46,157 nucleotides of DNA from Candidatus Zipacnadia bacterium. Its GTDB lineage: Bacteria; Armatimonadota; Zipacnadia; Zipacnadales; UBA5352. The stretch covers positions 1 to 46,157 of the forward strand of contig JALGSW010000026.1 in the NCBI GenBank assembly GCA_029821635.1, in the 5' to 3' direction. The notes beneath the pieces were generated by a model. The model did not search any database. It had not been told where the DNA came from and saw only the letters and a list, made by a program, of their open reading frames with translations. Positions 35,631 through 44,012 of the stretch are shown here, piece by piece (positions within the stretch are counted from its first letter, which is position 1; each line of letters opens with the position of its first letter). A program made the translations under genes and the position numbers.

Positions 35631-38402
35631 GTGACACGTATCACGACGGTTCTCGCATCGGTGCTGCTCATCGCCTCGCTCGCCCACGCCGCGTGGGATG
35701 CGCCGATGATCGACGCCTGGGCCCCGGCGCTCAGCAGCGAGGGCTCGGACACGGAGAAGCCCCCGCACGCCGCCTGGGCCGCCGATGGCGACGTGGTCGT
35801 CGGCACGGGCCTCACGCGCTTCTGGGGCCAGACGCTCATGCCCGGCGAGGCCACGTCCGCCGAGCGCGTGACGCTGGCGTTCACCGTCGAGCAGAGCGCC
35901 GGGCGCGACCGGCAGATTGCCGGCGGCACCGCACGCTGGGGCTTCCACTGGGGCGAGAACCTTCCGGGCTGGGACGCGGGCGTGGTCCTGCGCCGGACCG
36001 ACGCGCTGAACTTCTACCGCGTGCAGCTCTCCGCCCAGCGCGGCGAGATCGCGCTGTGGGACTCGACCGGCGGCTTCCTGCAGCTCATCCCGTGCGAGTT
36101 GCAGGTCGGCGCGCGCCACGAGCTGGAGATCGTGGCCGATGGCGCGCACTTCGTCTGCACCCTCGACGGCGAGCGCGTGATGGACTACTGGGATCGCACG
36201 CTGCCGCACGCGACCGGTCAGACAGGCCTCGCGGTGCTGGAGAGCACCACGCGCTTCGAGGACTTCGCGCTGGAAACGCTGCAGCCATCCGGCGAGCAGC
36301 CGCCCGCGCATGCCCCGCAGTTCAGCCTCGCGACCACCGACGGGCTCATGTGGGGCCATCCGGCCTTCGGGCAGGAGGCCGCGGCGGGCCTGATCGTCTT
36401 CGACGGGCGCGAGCCGATCCTGCAGTACCGGCAGCAGGGCTGGGACCCGAAGTACAAGGGCAACCGGGGCGCGCTCTTCGCGGACGCCGTGCGGCTGCGG
36501 CCGGGCTGGCGGCCGGAGTACTACACGTGGGTCGGCCCCAAGATCAACCTGCGCGTGCTGCCGCTGGTGGGAGAGCTCCCGGCAGCGTTTGACGTGCGTG
36601 AGCAGGGGGAGCGACTCGTCTTCGACTTCGCGCTGGAGGAGCCGGGAGTGGCGCGTGCGACAGAGACCTGCACGATCTCATGGGACGCGGACAGCGGCGT
36701 CTACTCCTACCACTACGATGTGCACACCGCCTTCACCAACGAGGAGCCGCTGGACTTCTGGTACATGGAGCTGACCGATCCGCTCACCTACAACAACCGC
36801 GAGCCGGGGGAGGATGTCGAGCACGCGTGGAACTGGACCGAGCACCAATGGCACGTTTTCGAAGGCCCGGAGGGTGACTGGCAGCGCTACCCGCTGATCG
36901 ACTACCTCGTGCCGGTCTACAACAACTCGCCAACGCGCTGGGGTGAAGTGACGAGCTTCCTCTACCCCGACCCGGCGGTGTGCCCGACGTGGAAGATCAC
37001 GCTCGGCTGGGAGCCTGCCGAGGGCCGCGAATTCCGCCTCGGCCTGTGCCACTGGGGCTACGACTTCCACCAGAAAGAAGAGGGCGCGCGCATCCAGCTC
37101 CCCGTCGGCCACGAGCGCGACTACACCCTCGCGCTCACCGGCACACCGATGCCCGAGGCCGAGAAGACCTTCGCCTCGAGTGAGGTCGCCCCGAAGGTGC
37201 GCGCGTCCGACGGCGTCTACGCGACCTTCGACCCGACCGGCACGACCTTCGAGCAGACCTCCCGGCGCGACGCCCCGACCTCCACGATGGTCTGGGAGCA
37301 GGGCGTGCCCGATGACGCGGTCGGGCGGGAGGACTCGCACTCGCTGCGCATCGATGGCCCCGGCAACGCGATGGTGCAGGTCTACCAGTACGCGATCGAG
37401 CAGTTCGCGGACCGCTGGTGGCTGCGCGGCTGGGTGAAGTCCGAGGACGTGCAGGGGCGCGGGCTGCAGGCGCGCATCAAGTACTCCTACGGCCCCGAAC
37501 CCGAGCAGATCTTCTACATGGGGATGCGCGGCACCAACGGCTGGACGCCGTTCTCGTTCGTGACCGACACGCTCACCCGCCGCGACTCGACCACGCTGAC
37601 CTTCGAGCTCGACGGCACCGGCCAGGTCTGGCTGGACGACGTCGCACTGACCGCGCTCGATGACGACGAGAAGCCGGACGTCACAGTCGTCGAGGTGCCG
37701 CCGGGCATGGAGCCGGCTGAGGACCGCGTGATCGACCTTGCGATGACCGCGAAGCCGCTCAAGGCCATCTACGACGAGAGCCGCCACGGCCACGCGCTCT
37801 ACCTCGACGGCCCCGAATGGCGGGAGGAGGACGGCCGCGGCTTCCTGCACTTCGACGGCGTCGATGACACCGCCACGCTCCCGATCAAGCCGATCCTGGC
37901 GCCTCTGCGCGGGATGCCCGACGACATCCAGCAGCTCACCGTCTTCCCGCTGCAGGCCTTCACCTACGAAGTGTGGGTGCGGCCGGAGGCGGTACCTGAG
38001 GGCGTGGGCCGGATGGAGGTGCTGAGCTTCCGGCACTTCCCGCGGCTGTGGCTCGACGCAGGCGCGCCGGAGGGCGAGCTGCGGCTCGTCTACCTCAACC
38101 AGGTCTACCGCGCGGAGGAGATCAAGTTCATCGAGACGATCCCGATCGGCGAATGGACGCACGTGGTCGCGACGCACGGCGACGGCGTCGCGCGGCTCTA
38201 CCTCAACGGCGAACTGAAGCAGGAGACCGCGTACAGCACCGAGGCGATGGGCTTCGAGTTCTTCGCGTATACGTGGGAGTATCACGTGGGCCATCACTTC
38301 GCGAAGAGCAACTGGTACGCCGGCGACATCGGGCCGATCCGCCTCTACACGAGCGCGCTGACCGAGGAGCAGATCAAGCAGGCGTACGAGGCGGCGTGGT
38401 AG
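35631..38402 (+). CDS. Secreted protein with N-terminal concanavalin-like and C-terminal LamG domains
   Basis: The start is GTG 35631, five bases after the sulfatase stop, with GGAGTGATC as ribosome site; it opens a signal peptide (VTRITTVLASVLLIASLAHA). The 923-residue protein has an N-terminal domain (about 30-220) with RTDALNFYRVQLSAQRGEIALW and DGERVMDYWD, like the 3-keto-disaccharide-hydrolase (DUF1080) or concanavalin fold. A large middle region (250-560) contains WNWTEHQWHVF and many aromatic residues and is not recognised; it may be catalytic. A CBM-like module follows (about 540-690). A LamG domain closes the protein (about 740-923: FTYEVWVRPEAVP, GEWTHVVATHGDGVARLYLNG). The substrate is unknown. 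It is almost certainly co-transcribed with the sulfatase and the GH32-like gene 6 bases downstream. Confidence 0.78.
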   Translation: MTRITTVLASVLLIASLAHAAWDAPMIDAWAPALSSEGSDTEKPPHAAWAADGDVVVGTGLTRFWGQTLMPGEATSAERVTLAFTVEQSAGRDRQIAGGTARWGFHWGENLPGWDAGVVLRRTDALNFYRVQLSAQRGEIALWDSTGGFLQLIPCELQVGARHELEIVADGAHFVCTLDGERVMDYWDRTLPHATGQTGLAVLESTTRFEDFALETLQPSGEQPPAHAPQFSLATTDGLMWGHPAFGQEAAAGLIVFDGREPILQYRQQGWDPKYKGNRGALFADAVRLRPGWRPEYYTWVGPKINLRVLPLVGELPAAFDVREQGERLVFDFALEEPGVARATETCTISWDADSGVYSYHYDVHTAFTNEEPLDFWYMELTDPLTYNNREPGEDVEHAWNWTEHQWHVFEGPEGDWQRYPLIDYLVPVYNNSPTRWGEVTSFLYPDPAVCPTWKITLGWEPAEGREFRLGLCHWGYDFHQKEEGARIQLPVGHERDYTLALTGTPMPEAEKTFASSEVAPKVRASDGVYATFDPTGTTFEQTSRRDAPTSTMVWEQGVPDDAVGREDSHSLRIDGPGNAMVQVYQYAIEQFADRWWLRGWVKSEDVQGRGLQARIKYSYGPEPEQIFYMGMRGTNGWTPFSFVTDTLTRRDSTTLTFELDGTGQVWLDDVALTALDDDEKPDVTVVEVPPGMEPAEDRVIDLAMTAKPLKAIYDESRHGHALYLDGPEWREEDGRGFLHFDGVDDTATLPIKPILAPLRGMPDDIQQLTVFPLQAFTYEVWVRPEAVPEGVGRMEVLSFRHFPRLWLDAGAPEGELRLVYLNQVYRAEEIKFIETIPIGEWTHVVATHGDGVARLYLNGELKQETAYSTEAMGFEFFAYTWEYHVGHHFAKSNWYAGDIGPIRLYTSALTEEQIKQAYEAAW

Positions 38403-38408
38403 CCGGCC

Positions 38409-39929
38409 ATGAGCGATCTCCTCTGGAGTCCGGCGGCGCATCAGGTTGGCGACCCGACGGTCATCCGCGTCGGCGACGAGTACCACCTCTTCTCAGAGAT
38501 GGCGCCCCTTGAGGTGGAGCCGGGGGCAAGTGGCATCCGCGTGGTCGGCCACGCGGTCTCGCGCGACCTCTTCGGCTGGGAGGAGTTGCCGGTGGCCCTT
38601 GAGTGCGGCCCGCCCGCGCGCGCATGCGCGCCCAGCTTCGACGCCGACAACATCTACCACATGGACGTGCTGATCCACAATGGCACGTGGTACATGTTCT
38701 ACACCGGCCTCGACGTCGCCGGGCCGGGCCAGCAGCAGGCAGTCGGCCTCGCCACCTCGCCCGATGGCATCACGTGGAGCAGGCACCCCGCCAACCCCAT
38801 CCTGCGCGCCGATCCACGCTGGTATGAGCCGGCGATCCCCCGCGAGGCGACCTACCAGGAGAAGGACTTCGGCCGGCTGTGGTTCCGCGACCCGGTGGTG
38901 GCGCGCGACCCCGCGACCGGCCGCTGGGTGATGCTCGTGATCGCGCGCGACGCCGCCAGACACCCCGACGAGCGCGGCTGCCTCGCACTCGCGACCTCCG
39001 ACGACCTCGTGTACTGGGAGTCGCACGCGCCGATCTTCAGCACCGGGCGCTTCCACACCATCGAGACGCCCTCGGTCTTCGAGCGCGACGGGCGCTGGTA
39101 CCTCGTGTACATGACCCATTCGGGCTGGGGGCCGCCGGTGCACAGCACCGACCCGTATCAGGAGGCCGGCAACTTCTACGCGATCTCCGAGCAGGGCCCG
39201 GCCGGCCCGTTCGTGTCGCCCGAGGATGAGGTGCTGATCGCCGCTACCGGCTCCCGCCAGCGCATGGGCGCCTGCCGCACGGTGGACACGCCCGACGGTG
39301 AGCGCCTGCTCTACGGCTGGCTGCTCATGCACCCGCGCGATGGCGACGGGCCGGTGCGCAGGCCGCAGCTCAGGGCCATCCCGCCGCCGCGGCGAATTCG
39401 CTTCACACCCGACGGGCAGATGCACGCCGCCTACTACGAGGCCATCGAGCGCTTCTGCGAGCCCGTCGCGGTCGATCTCGCGCAGGCCGAGGGCGAGGCC
39501 TGGCGGCATGACGCGGGCCTTGTGGGCAAGGACTACTCCGGCCGCGCGGTTGCGCTGCTGCCGGGCGTCGAGGGCAGCGTGATCGCGTCGGTGCGTGTGC
39601 GCTTCGAGCGCGGCGACCGGGCCGGGCTGGTGCTACGCGCGAGCGACGACGACAGCGGCTGGCGAGTGACCGCCGACCGGCGCTTCGGGCGGGTGGAGTT
39701 CGGCCTTCTCGACCGCGACGCGTGGTTGGACGCGCGCTCGTGGCCGCCCGCTGATGAGGTCACGCTGAGCGTGATCGCCTACCGCGAGAGCGTCGAGGTC
39801 TACGCGGATGGCCGGCTGATGCTCCACCAGGTGCGCCACCGCGAGACCGCGGGCCGCCTCGGCCTGTTCGTCGAGCGGGCGGAGGCGCACTTCGACCGGT
39901 TCAGACTGCTGCGCTTCACCGACGCGTGA
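38409..39929 (+). CDS. GH32/GH43-like five-bladed beta-propeller glycosidase, cytoplasmic
   Basis: This 506-residue protein has a five-bladed beta-propeller glycosidase pattern followed by a C-terminal beta-sandwich (about 370-505), the layout of GH32 enzymes. Likely catalytic residues are D15 in VGDPTVI (nucleophile position), R160-D161-P162 in WFRDPVV (the RDP transition-state motif) and E219 in ETPSVFE (general acid, ECP motif in GH32). EYHLFSE and GTWYMFYTG are typical blade strands. There is no signal peptide, so it should act inside the cell on imported oligosaccharides. GH43 or GH130 cannot be excluded by eye. It overlaps the cassette closely: 6 bases after the LamG gene, 17 before the GHL10 gene. 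Confidence 0.78.
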   Translation: MSDLLWSPAAHQVGDPTVIRVGDEYHLFSEMAPLEVEPGASGIRVVGHAVSRDLFGWEELPVALECGPPARACAPSFDADNIYHMDVLIHNGTWYMFYTGLDVAGPGQQQAVGLATSPDGITWSRHPANPILRADPRWYEPAIPREATYQEKDFGRLWFRDPVVARDPATGRWVMLVIARDAARHPDERGCLALATSDDLVYWESHAPIFSTGRFHTIETPSVFERDGRWYLVYMTHSGWGPPVHSTDPYQEAGNFYAISEQGPAGPFVSPEDEVLIAATGSRQRMGACRTVDTPDGERLLYGWLLMHPRDGDGPVRRPQLRAIPPPRRIRFTPDGQMHAAYYEAIERFCEPVAVDLAQAEGEAWRHDAGLVGKDYSGRAVALLPGVEGSVIASVRVRFERGDRAGLVLRASDDDSGWRVTADRRFGRVEFGLLDRDAWLDARSWPPADEVTLSVIAYRESVEVYADGRLMLHQVRHRETAGRLGLFVERAEAHFDRFRLLRFTDA

Positions 39930-39946
39930 CGATGGGAGGGGCACCG

Positions 39947-42859
39947 ATGCGGATCTGCACGGTCATGCTGGCGGCGATGATGGCGACGGCAGCCCTCGCC
40001 GCGGAACATGAGATCGCGCTGGTCAGGGGCGGCTCGGTCTACGACGCGATCACCGAGCGCCTGCTGGAGAAGAGCGGGATCGGCTACGACGCGCTCACCG
40101 ACGACGACGTGGTCGCGGAGCGCATCGCCGAGTACCGCCTGCTGATCTTCCCGCTGAACTCCGGGCTTGGCCGCAACCACCGCCTCGTGCCGGTCGCCAA
40201 CTGGCTGCGCGCCGGCGGGAAGACGTTCTTCATGTCGAACGTCCCGTCCGATCTGCAGGCGCTGCTCGGGATCGAGACGTGGGAGTCGCGCGGGAAGCAG
40301 TACGCGGGCGAGTTCACCACGATGGTCTTCACCGACGACCGCCCGCCGGGCTTCCCGGCCGAAGTCTTCCAGGAGTCGCCCAACGCCCGGCTCGTGTCCG
40401 CGGTGAATGAGCGCGGGAGGGTGGTCGCCGACTGGCACGATCGCGACGGCAAGGACCTCGGCGGCGCGGTCGTCATCACGCCCGACAGCGTCTGGACCTC
40501 GCACGTGTTCTGGAGCGGCGCGAACGTCGAGCAGCAGCGCCAACTCCTCGTGGCGTCGATCTGCTACCTGCTGCCCGACCAGGCGGCGACGCTCGTTGAG
40601 GGCCTGCTCGCCGAGGCCCTCACGCAGTCAGGCTATGAGGACTTCGACGCGCTCGTGGCTGCCGCGGAGGGCACTCCGGACGCGCGCAAGCTTGCGCGCG
40701 AGGCCGCCGAGGCAGTGCGGACAGCATCCGCAGCCACCGGCGGTGAGGCATTGGGCGCAGCGTGGAACGTCGGCGAGTTGGTACAGCAGGCCGCCGCGGC
40801 GCTCTACCCCTCGCGGCCCTACGAGTTGCGCGGTGCGTGGATGCACCCCGATGACGCCTTCGACTACGCAGCGGTCGCTGATGAGATGGCCGCCGCGAAC
40901 TTCAACGCGATGTTCCCGATCGTCTGCGGCCCGAACTACTCGAAATACCCGAGCGCGTACGTGCCGCAATACACCGAGCGCGACCACGTCGCGGAGTGCA
41001 TCGCGGCCGCCCACGCGAGCGGGATCGAGGTGCACTGCTGGAAGGCGAACTGGCAGGCGTCGAAGTCGCGCAACCCCGAGCTGCTGCAGCAGTACATCGA
41101 CGAGGGCCGCATGGTGATGAGCTTCGAGGAGGCGAAGGGCGGCGAGGACCCGAGCAGATACGGCTGGAACGAGCTGTGGCTCGACCCCTCAGACGACCGC
41201 AACCGCGACCTCGAGTTTGACATGCTGATGGAGCTCGTCGAGAACTACGACATCGACGGCATCCACTTCGACTTCATGCGCTACCCCGACCCGCGCTACT
41301 GCTACTGCGACCGCTGCCATCGCAAGTTCGAGGAGTGGGCGGGCGTGACGGTCGCCAACTGGCCCGACGACTGCGCCGGCGCCGGGCCGCTGGCCGCGCG
41401 CTACTTTGACTGGCGCCGCCACCTGCAAACGAGTCTCGTCGAGCGCATCTCGCAGGGCGCCCGCGAGCGTGACCCGGACATCAAGATCTCACTCGCGGCG
41501 CGCGCGAGCATGAGCGGATCCTACCATGGCGACGCGCAGGACTGGGTCACGTGGGCGCACGAGCACTACCTCGATCTGCTCTGCCCGATGGACTACACAC
41601 CGAGCGTCCAGCAACTCCGCGACAAGGTCCAGCCGCAGGTCGAAGCGGTCGATGGCGCGATCCCCGTCTATGCCGGGATTGGCGTCAGCAGCGGCCGCTC
41701 GGACACGCCGGTGAACCTCTCCCAGCAGATCTGCGCGGCGCGCGAACTGGGCTCCGATGGCTTCCTGATCTTCGCGCTGAGCCCCTTCGCGCGGGCGATG
41801 CTGCCCGTCATCGCGCAGGGCGTCACCTCCGAGCCCGTCACGATCATGCCGCATCACCGCCAGCCCGCGAGCGCTGAGTTCGAGGTGCCGGCACCCGCCG
41901 CCGGCGTCCCGCCGCGCGTCTACCCGCCCGGCGCTGACGTGCCGGTGACGGTTCGCGTCCGCGCGGTGCAGCCGGAGATCGAGCGCATGAGCATGCAGGT
42001 GCTCACCATGCCCGCGATCGGCGGCGAGGCGGTCGCGGTCACCGAGCGCGAGACCACGAGGCTGTCGCAGCAGCGTCTGCAGATCACGCTGCCGGGCACC
42101 GTCGGCGCGCAGAGCATCATCGTCGAGGGCACCGTCACCTTCGCCGACGGCCGTGAGGAGCCGTTCTACCTGCGCAGCCTGCCGTTGCGCGTGGCCGCGC
42201 GTGCGGAGTATGACGACGTGCTTGCGCTGGCAGGCCCACCGGTGTTCGCAACGGAAGCCACGCACGTGGGCGTGTTCGTCGGCTGCTACGGCAGCGCGGG
42301 CGTCCTCGAGGCCCTGCGCCGAACCGACGGCGTCGAGGCGATGCCGCTCGCCGAGCTGTCTGCTGAGTACCTCGCGCCCTGCGACGTGGTGGTGCTGCCG
42401 CAGCCCAGCGAGGCGCCGGACCGCGTGAACGAGGCCGCCGTCGCGGCGCTGCGCGAGTTCGTGCAGGCGGGCGGCGGACTGCTCGCGATGCGCGACGTGA
42501 TTGGCGCGTGGATCTACCAGCCGATCATCCCCGACGCCGCGCAGGCCGACGGGACGGTCGTCAAGGCGCAGAGCGTGCGCGTGGTCGCCGGGCACCCCGT
42601 GACTGCCGGGCACGAAGTGGGGGAGATGCTCACGCACGCGCACACCGACCACCTGCTGCTCGTGTCCGGCGAGGGCGCCACGGTGCTCATGACCGACGCG
42701 GACGGCAAGCCGGTGGTGGTCGCGGCTGAGCCGGGCGAGGGCCGCTACGTCGCCTGCGGCTTTGCGATCGGCCGCACCGCGACCGAGGGCGACGCGACGC
42801 CCGAGGGCTTCGAACGCGACCTGCTCGCGAACGCCGTCAGGTGGCTGGCGGGGGAGTAG
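39947..42859 (+). CDS. Secreted GHL10 (glycosyl hydrolase-like 10) protein with flanking amidotransferase-like domains
   Basis: The ATG at 39947 has GGGAGGGG 7 bases upstream and starts a signal peptide (MRICTVMLAAMMATAALAA); an earlier ATG at 39926 would give a poorer N-terminus. The 970-residue protein has an N-terminal class I amidotransferase-like fold (about 25-200) without a visible catalytic Cys triad. The GHL10 domain is at about 290-620, with ELRGAWMHP, GIEVHCWKANW, DGIHFDFMRYP and a Cys-containing insert CYCDRCHRKFEEW. A beta region follows, then a second amidotransferase-like domain (about 760-970; VLPQPSEAPDRVNEAAVAALREFV). GHL10 domains are thought to cleave glycans, and some members act on cell-wall or surface sugars; the substrate here is unknown. 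It ends the tightly spaced run before the palindromic repeat. Confidence 0.82.
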   Translation: MRICTVMLAAMMATAALAAEHEIALVRGGSVYDAITERLLEKSGIGYDALTDDDVVAERIAEYRLLIFPLNSGLGRNHRLVPVANWLRAGGKTFFMSNVPSDLQALLGIETWESRGKQYAGEFTTMVFTDDRPPGFPAEVFQESPNARLVSAVNERGRVVADWHDRDGKDLGGAVVITPDSVWTSHVFWSGANVEQQRQLLVASICYLLPDQAATLVEGLLAEALTQSGYEDFDALVAAAEGTPDARKLAREAAEAVRTASAATGGEALGAAWNVGELVQQAAAALYPSRPYELRGAWMHPDDAFDYAAVADEMAAANFNAMFPIVCGPNYSKYPSAYVPQYTERDHVAECIAAAHASGIEVHCWKANWQASKSRNPELLQQYIDEGRMVMSFEEAKGGEDPSRYGWNELWLDPSDDRNRDLEFDMLMELVENYDIDGIHFDFMRYPDPRYCYCDRCHRKFEEWAGVTVANWPDDCAGAGPLAARYFDWRRHLQTSLVERISQGARERDPDIKISLAARASMSGSYHGDAQDWVTWAHEHYLDLLCPMDYTPSVQQLRDKVQPQVEAVDGAIPVYAGIGVSSGRSDTPVNLSQQICAARELGSDGFLIFALSPFARAMLPVIAQGVTSEPVTIMPHHRQPASAEFEVPAPAAGVPPRVYPPGADVPVTVRVRAVQPEIERMSMQVLTMPAIGGEAVAVTERETTRLSQQRLQITLPGTVGAQSIIVEGTVTFADGREEPFYLRSLPLRVAARAEYDDVLALAGPPVFATEATHVGVFVGCYGSAGVLEALRRTDGVEAMPLAELSAEYLAPCDVVVLPQPSEAPDRVNEAAVAALREFVQAGGGLLAMRDVIGAWIYQPIIPDAAQADGTVVKAQSVRVVAGHPVTAGHEVGEMLTHAHTDHLLLVSGEGATVLMTDADGKPVVVAAEPGEGRYVACGFAIGRTATEGDATPEGFERDLLANAVRWLAGE

Positions 42860-42887
42860 CGCAGGGGATGTCGTCGTCGTTTTCCTT

Positions 42888-42938
42888 CTCCCCCTCTCCC
42901 GCCAGTCCCGCCCGTCGTTTGGGCGGGACCAGGGGGAG
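42888..42938. repeat. Palindromic intergenic repeat 1 (REP-like; possible terminator)
   Basis: An inner perfect 9-bp stem joins GTCCCGCCC (42905-42913) and GGGCGGGAC (42921-42929) around a 7-base loop. An outer stem pairs CTCCCCCT (42888-42895) with AGGGGGAG (42931-42938), with an unequal internal loop. The C-rich outer arm (CCCCCTCTCCC at 42890-42900) recurs in a second palindrome at 43940. It lies 28 bases after the GHL10 stop and could stop transcription or be a dispersed repeat. Confidence 0.7.
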
Positions 42939-43004
42939 GGGGCCGGGGGGAGGGGCGGCCGTTCGCGGAGCACACAACAAGCATGACACACAGGAGACCC
43001 GACC

Positions 43005-43910
43005 ATGCCTGAACCACTGAAGGTCCTCATCATCGGCGGCAGCGGCTTCGTCAGCGGCACACTCGCGCGCACCGCGCGCGACGCCGGGCACTCCGTCTGG
43101 ACGGTCACGCGTGGCGAGAAGCCGCTCACCGAGGGCGTGACCTCGCTCATCGCCGACCGCAAGGACCCCGCCGCCTTCGCGGCCGCGATCGAGAGCGCGG
43201 GCGTCGAATGGGACCTCGCGGTGGACTGCATCGGCTACCAGGCCGCGGACGCGATGCAGGACGTCGAGGTGCTCTCGCCGCGCGTGGGGCACCTCGTCTT
43301 CATCTCCACCGACTTCGTCTTCGATCCGCTCAAGCGCGCCTTCCCGCAGCCCTTCGACAACCCCTACTTCCTGTCGGGGGAGGGCTACGGCCCCGGCAAG
43401 CGCGCCTGCGAGGAAGTGCTGCTCGCGTCCGACGCGGACATGCGCTGGACGGTCCTGCGCCCGTGTCACATCTACGGACCCAGCTCGCAGCTCGGCTGCC
43501 TGCCCGAGCACGGGCGCGACGCGAAGCTCATCGAGCGCATGCGCGCGGGTGAGCCGCTGCGGCTGATCGGCGGCGGGCACTTCCTGCAGCAGCCGATCTT
43601 CGTGCGCGACCTCGCGAACTTGGCGCTCAGCGCCCACGGCTGCGACCTCGCCGACCGCGCGATCTACTGCTCGGTGGGGCCGGACATCATCGAGTCGGTG
43701 CGCTACTACGAGATCATCGCGGAGATTCTCGGCGTGGAGCTGCGCGTCGAGGAGGTCTCCGTCGCGCAGACGCGCATCGAGCACCCGGAGTGGCAGTCAT
43801 TCCTGTGCCACCGCATCTACGACCTGACGCCGCTTCGCCTCGCGGGCCTGAAGGTCCCGAACATGCCCATCGCCGAGGGCCTGCGCGAGCACGTGGAGAG
43901 CTTGCTCTGA
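43005..43910 (+). CDS. NAD-dependent epimerase/dehydratase (extended SDR family)
   Basis: This 301-residue protein is an extended short-chain dehydrogenase acting on a nucleotide sugar or related compound. GGSGFVSG (11-18) is the nucleotide-binding loop, STD (101-103) fits the active-site strand, and YGPGK gives Y128 and K132 of the YxxxK pair. RPCHIYGP follows, as in many sugar epimerases. The start is well supported by CAGGAGA before the ATG. There is no signal peptide, so it is cytoplasmic. It is flanked on both sides by palindromic repeats, separating it from the secreted-enzyme run before it and the convergent gene after it. Exact substrate and whether it epimerises or reduces are not readable. 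Confidence 0.85.
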   Translation: MPEPLKVLIIGGSGFVSGTLARTARDAGHSVWTVTRGEKPLTEGVTSLIADRKDPAAFAAAIESAGVEWDLAVDCIGYQAADAMQDVEVLSPRVGHLVFISTDFVFDPLKRAFPQPFDNPYFLSGEGYGPGKRACEEVLLASDADMRWTVLRPCHIYGPSSQLGCLPEHGRDAKLIERMRAGEPLRLIGGGHFLQQPIFVRDLANLALSAHGCDLADRAIYCSVGPDIIESVRYYEIIAEILGVELRVEEVSVAQTRIEHPEWQSFLCHRIYDLTPLRLAGLKVPNMPIAEGLREHVESLL

Positions 43911-43929
43911 GGCGACGCGAACGGCACCT

Positions 43930-43990
43930 CACCCCCCGGCCCCCTCTCCCTGTCGGCGCAAACGGCGCGCCGAAAGCGGGAGAGGGGGTG
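43930..43990. repeat. Palindromic intergenic repeat 2, between convergent genes
   Basis: A perfect 11-bp outer stem pairs CCCCCTCTCCC (43940-43950) with GGGAGAGGGGG (43978-43988). Inside, TCGGCGC (43953-43959) pairs with GCGCCGA (43967-43973). CACCCCC (43930-43936) can also pair with GGGGGTG (43984-43990). It lies between two converging genes and is a likely two-way terminator. Its outer arm equals that of the palindrome at 42890, but the inner stem is different. Confidence 0.75.
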
Positions 43991-44012
43991 AACGGCAGCG
44001 GCCCCGCCCATC

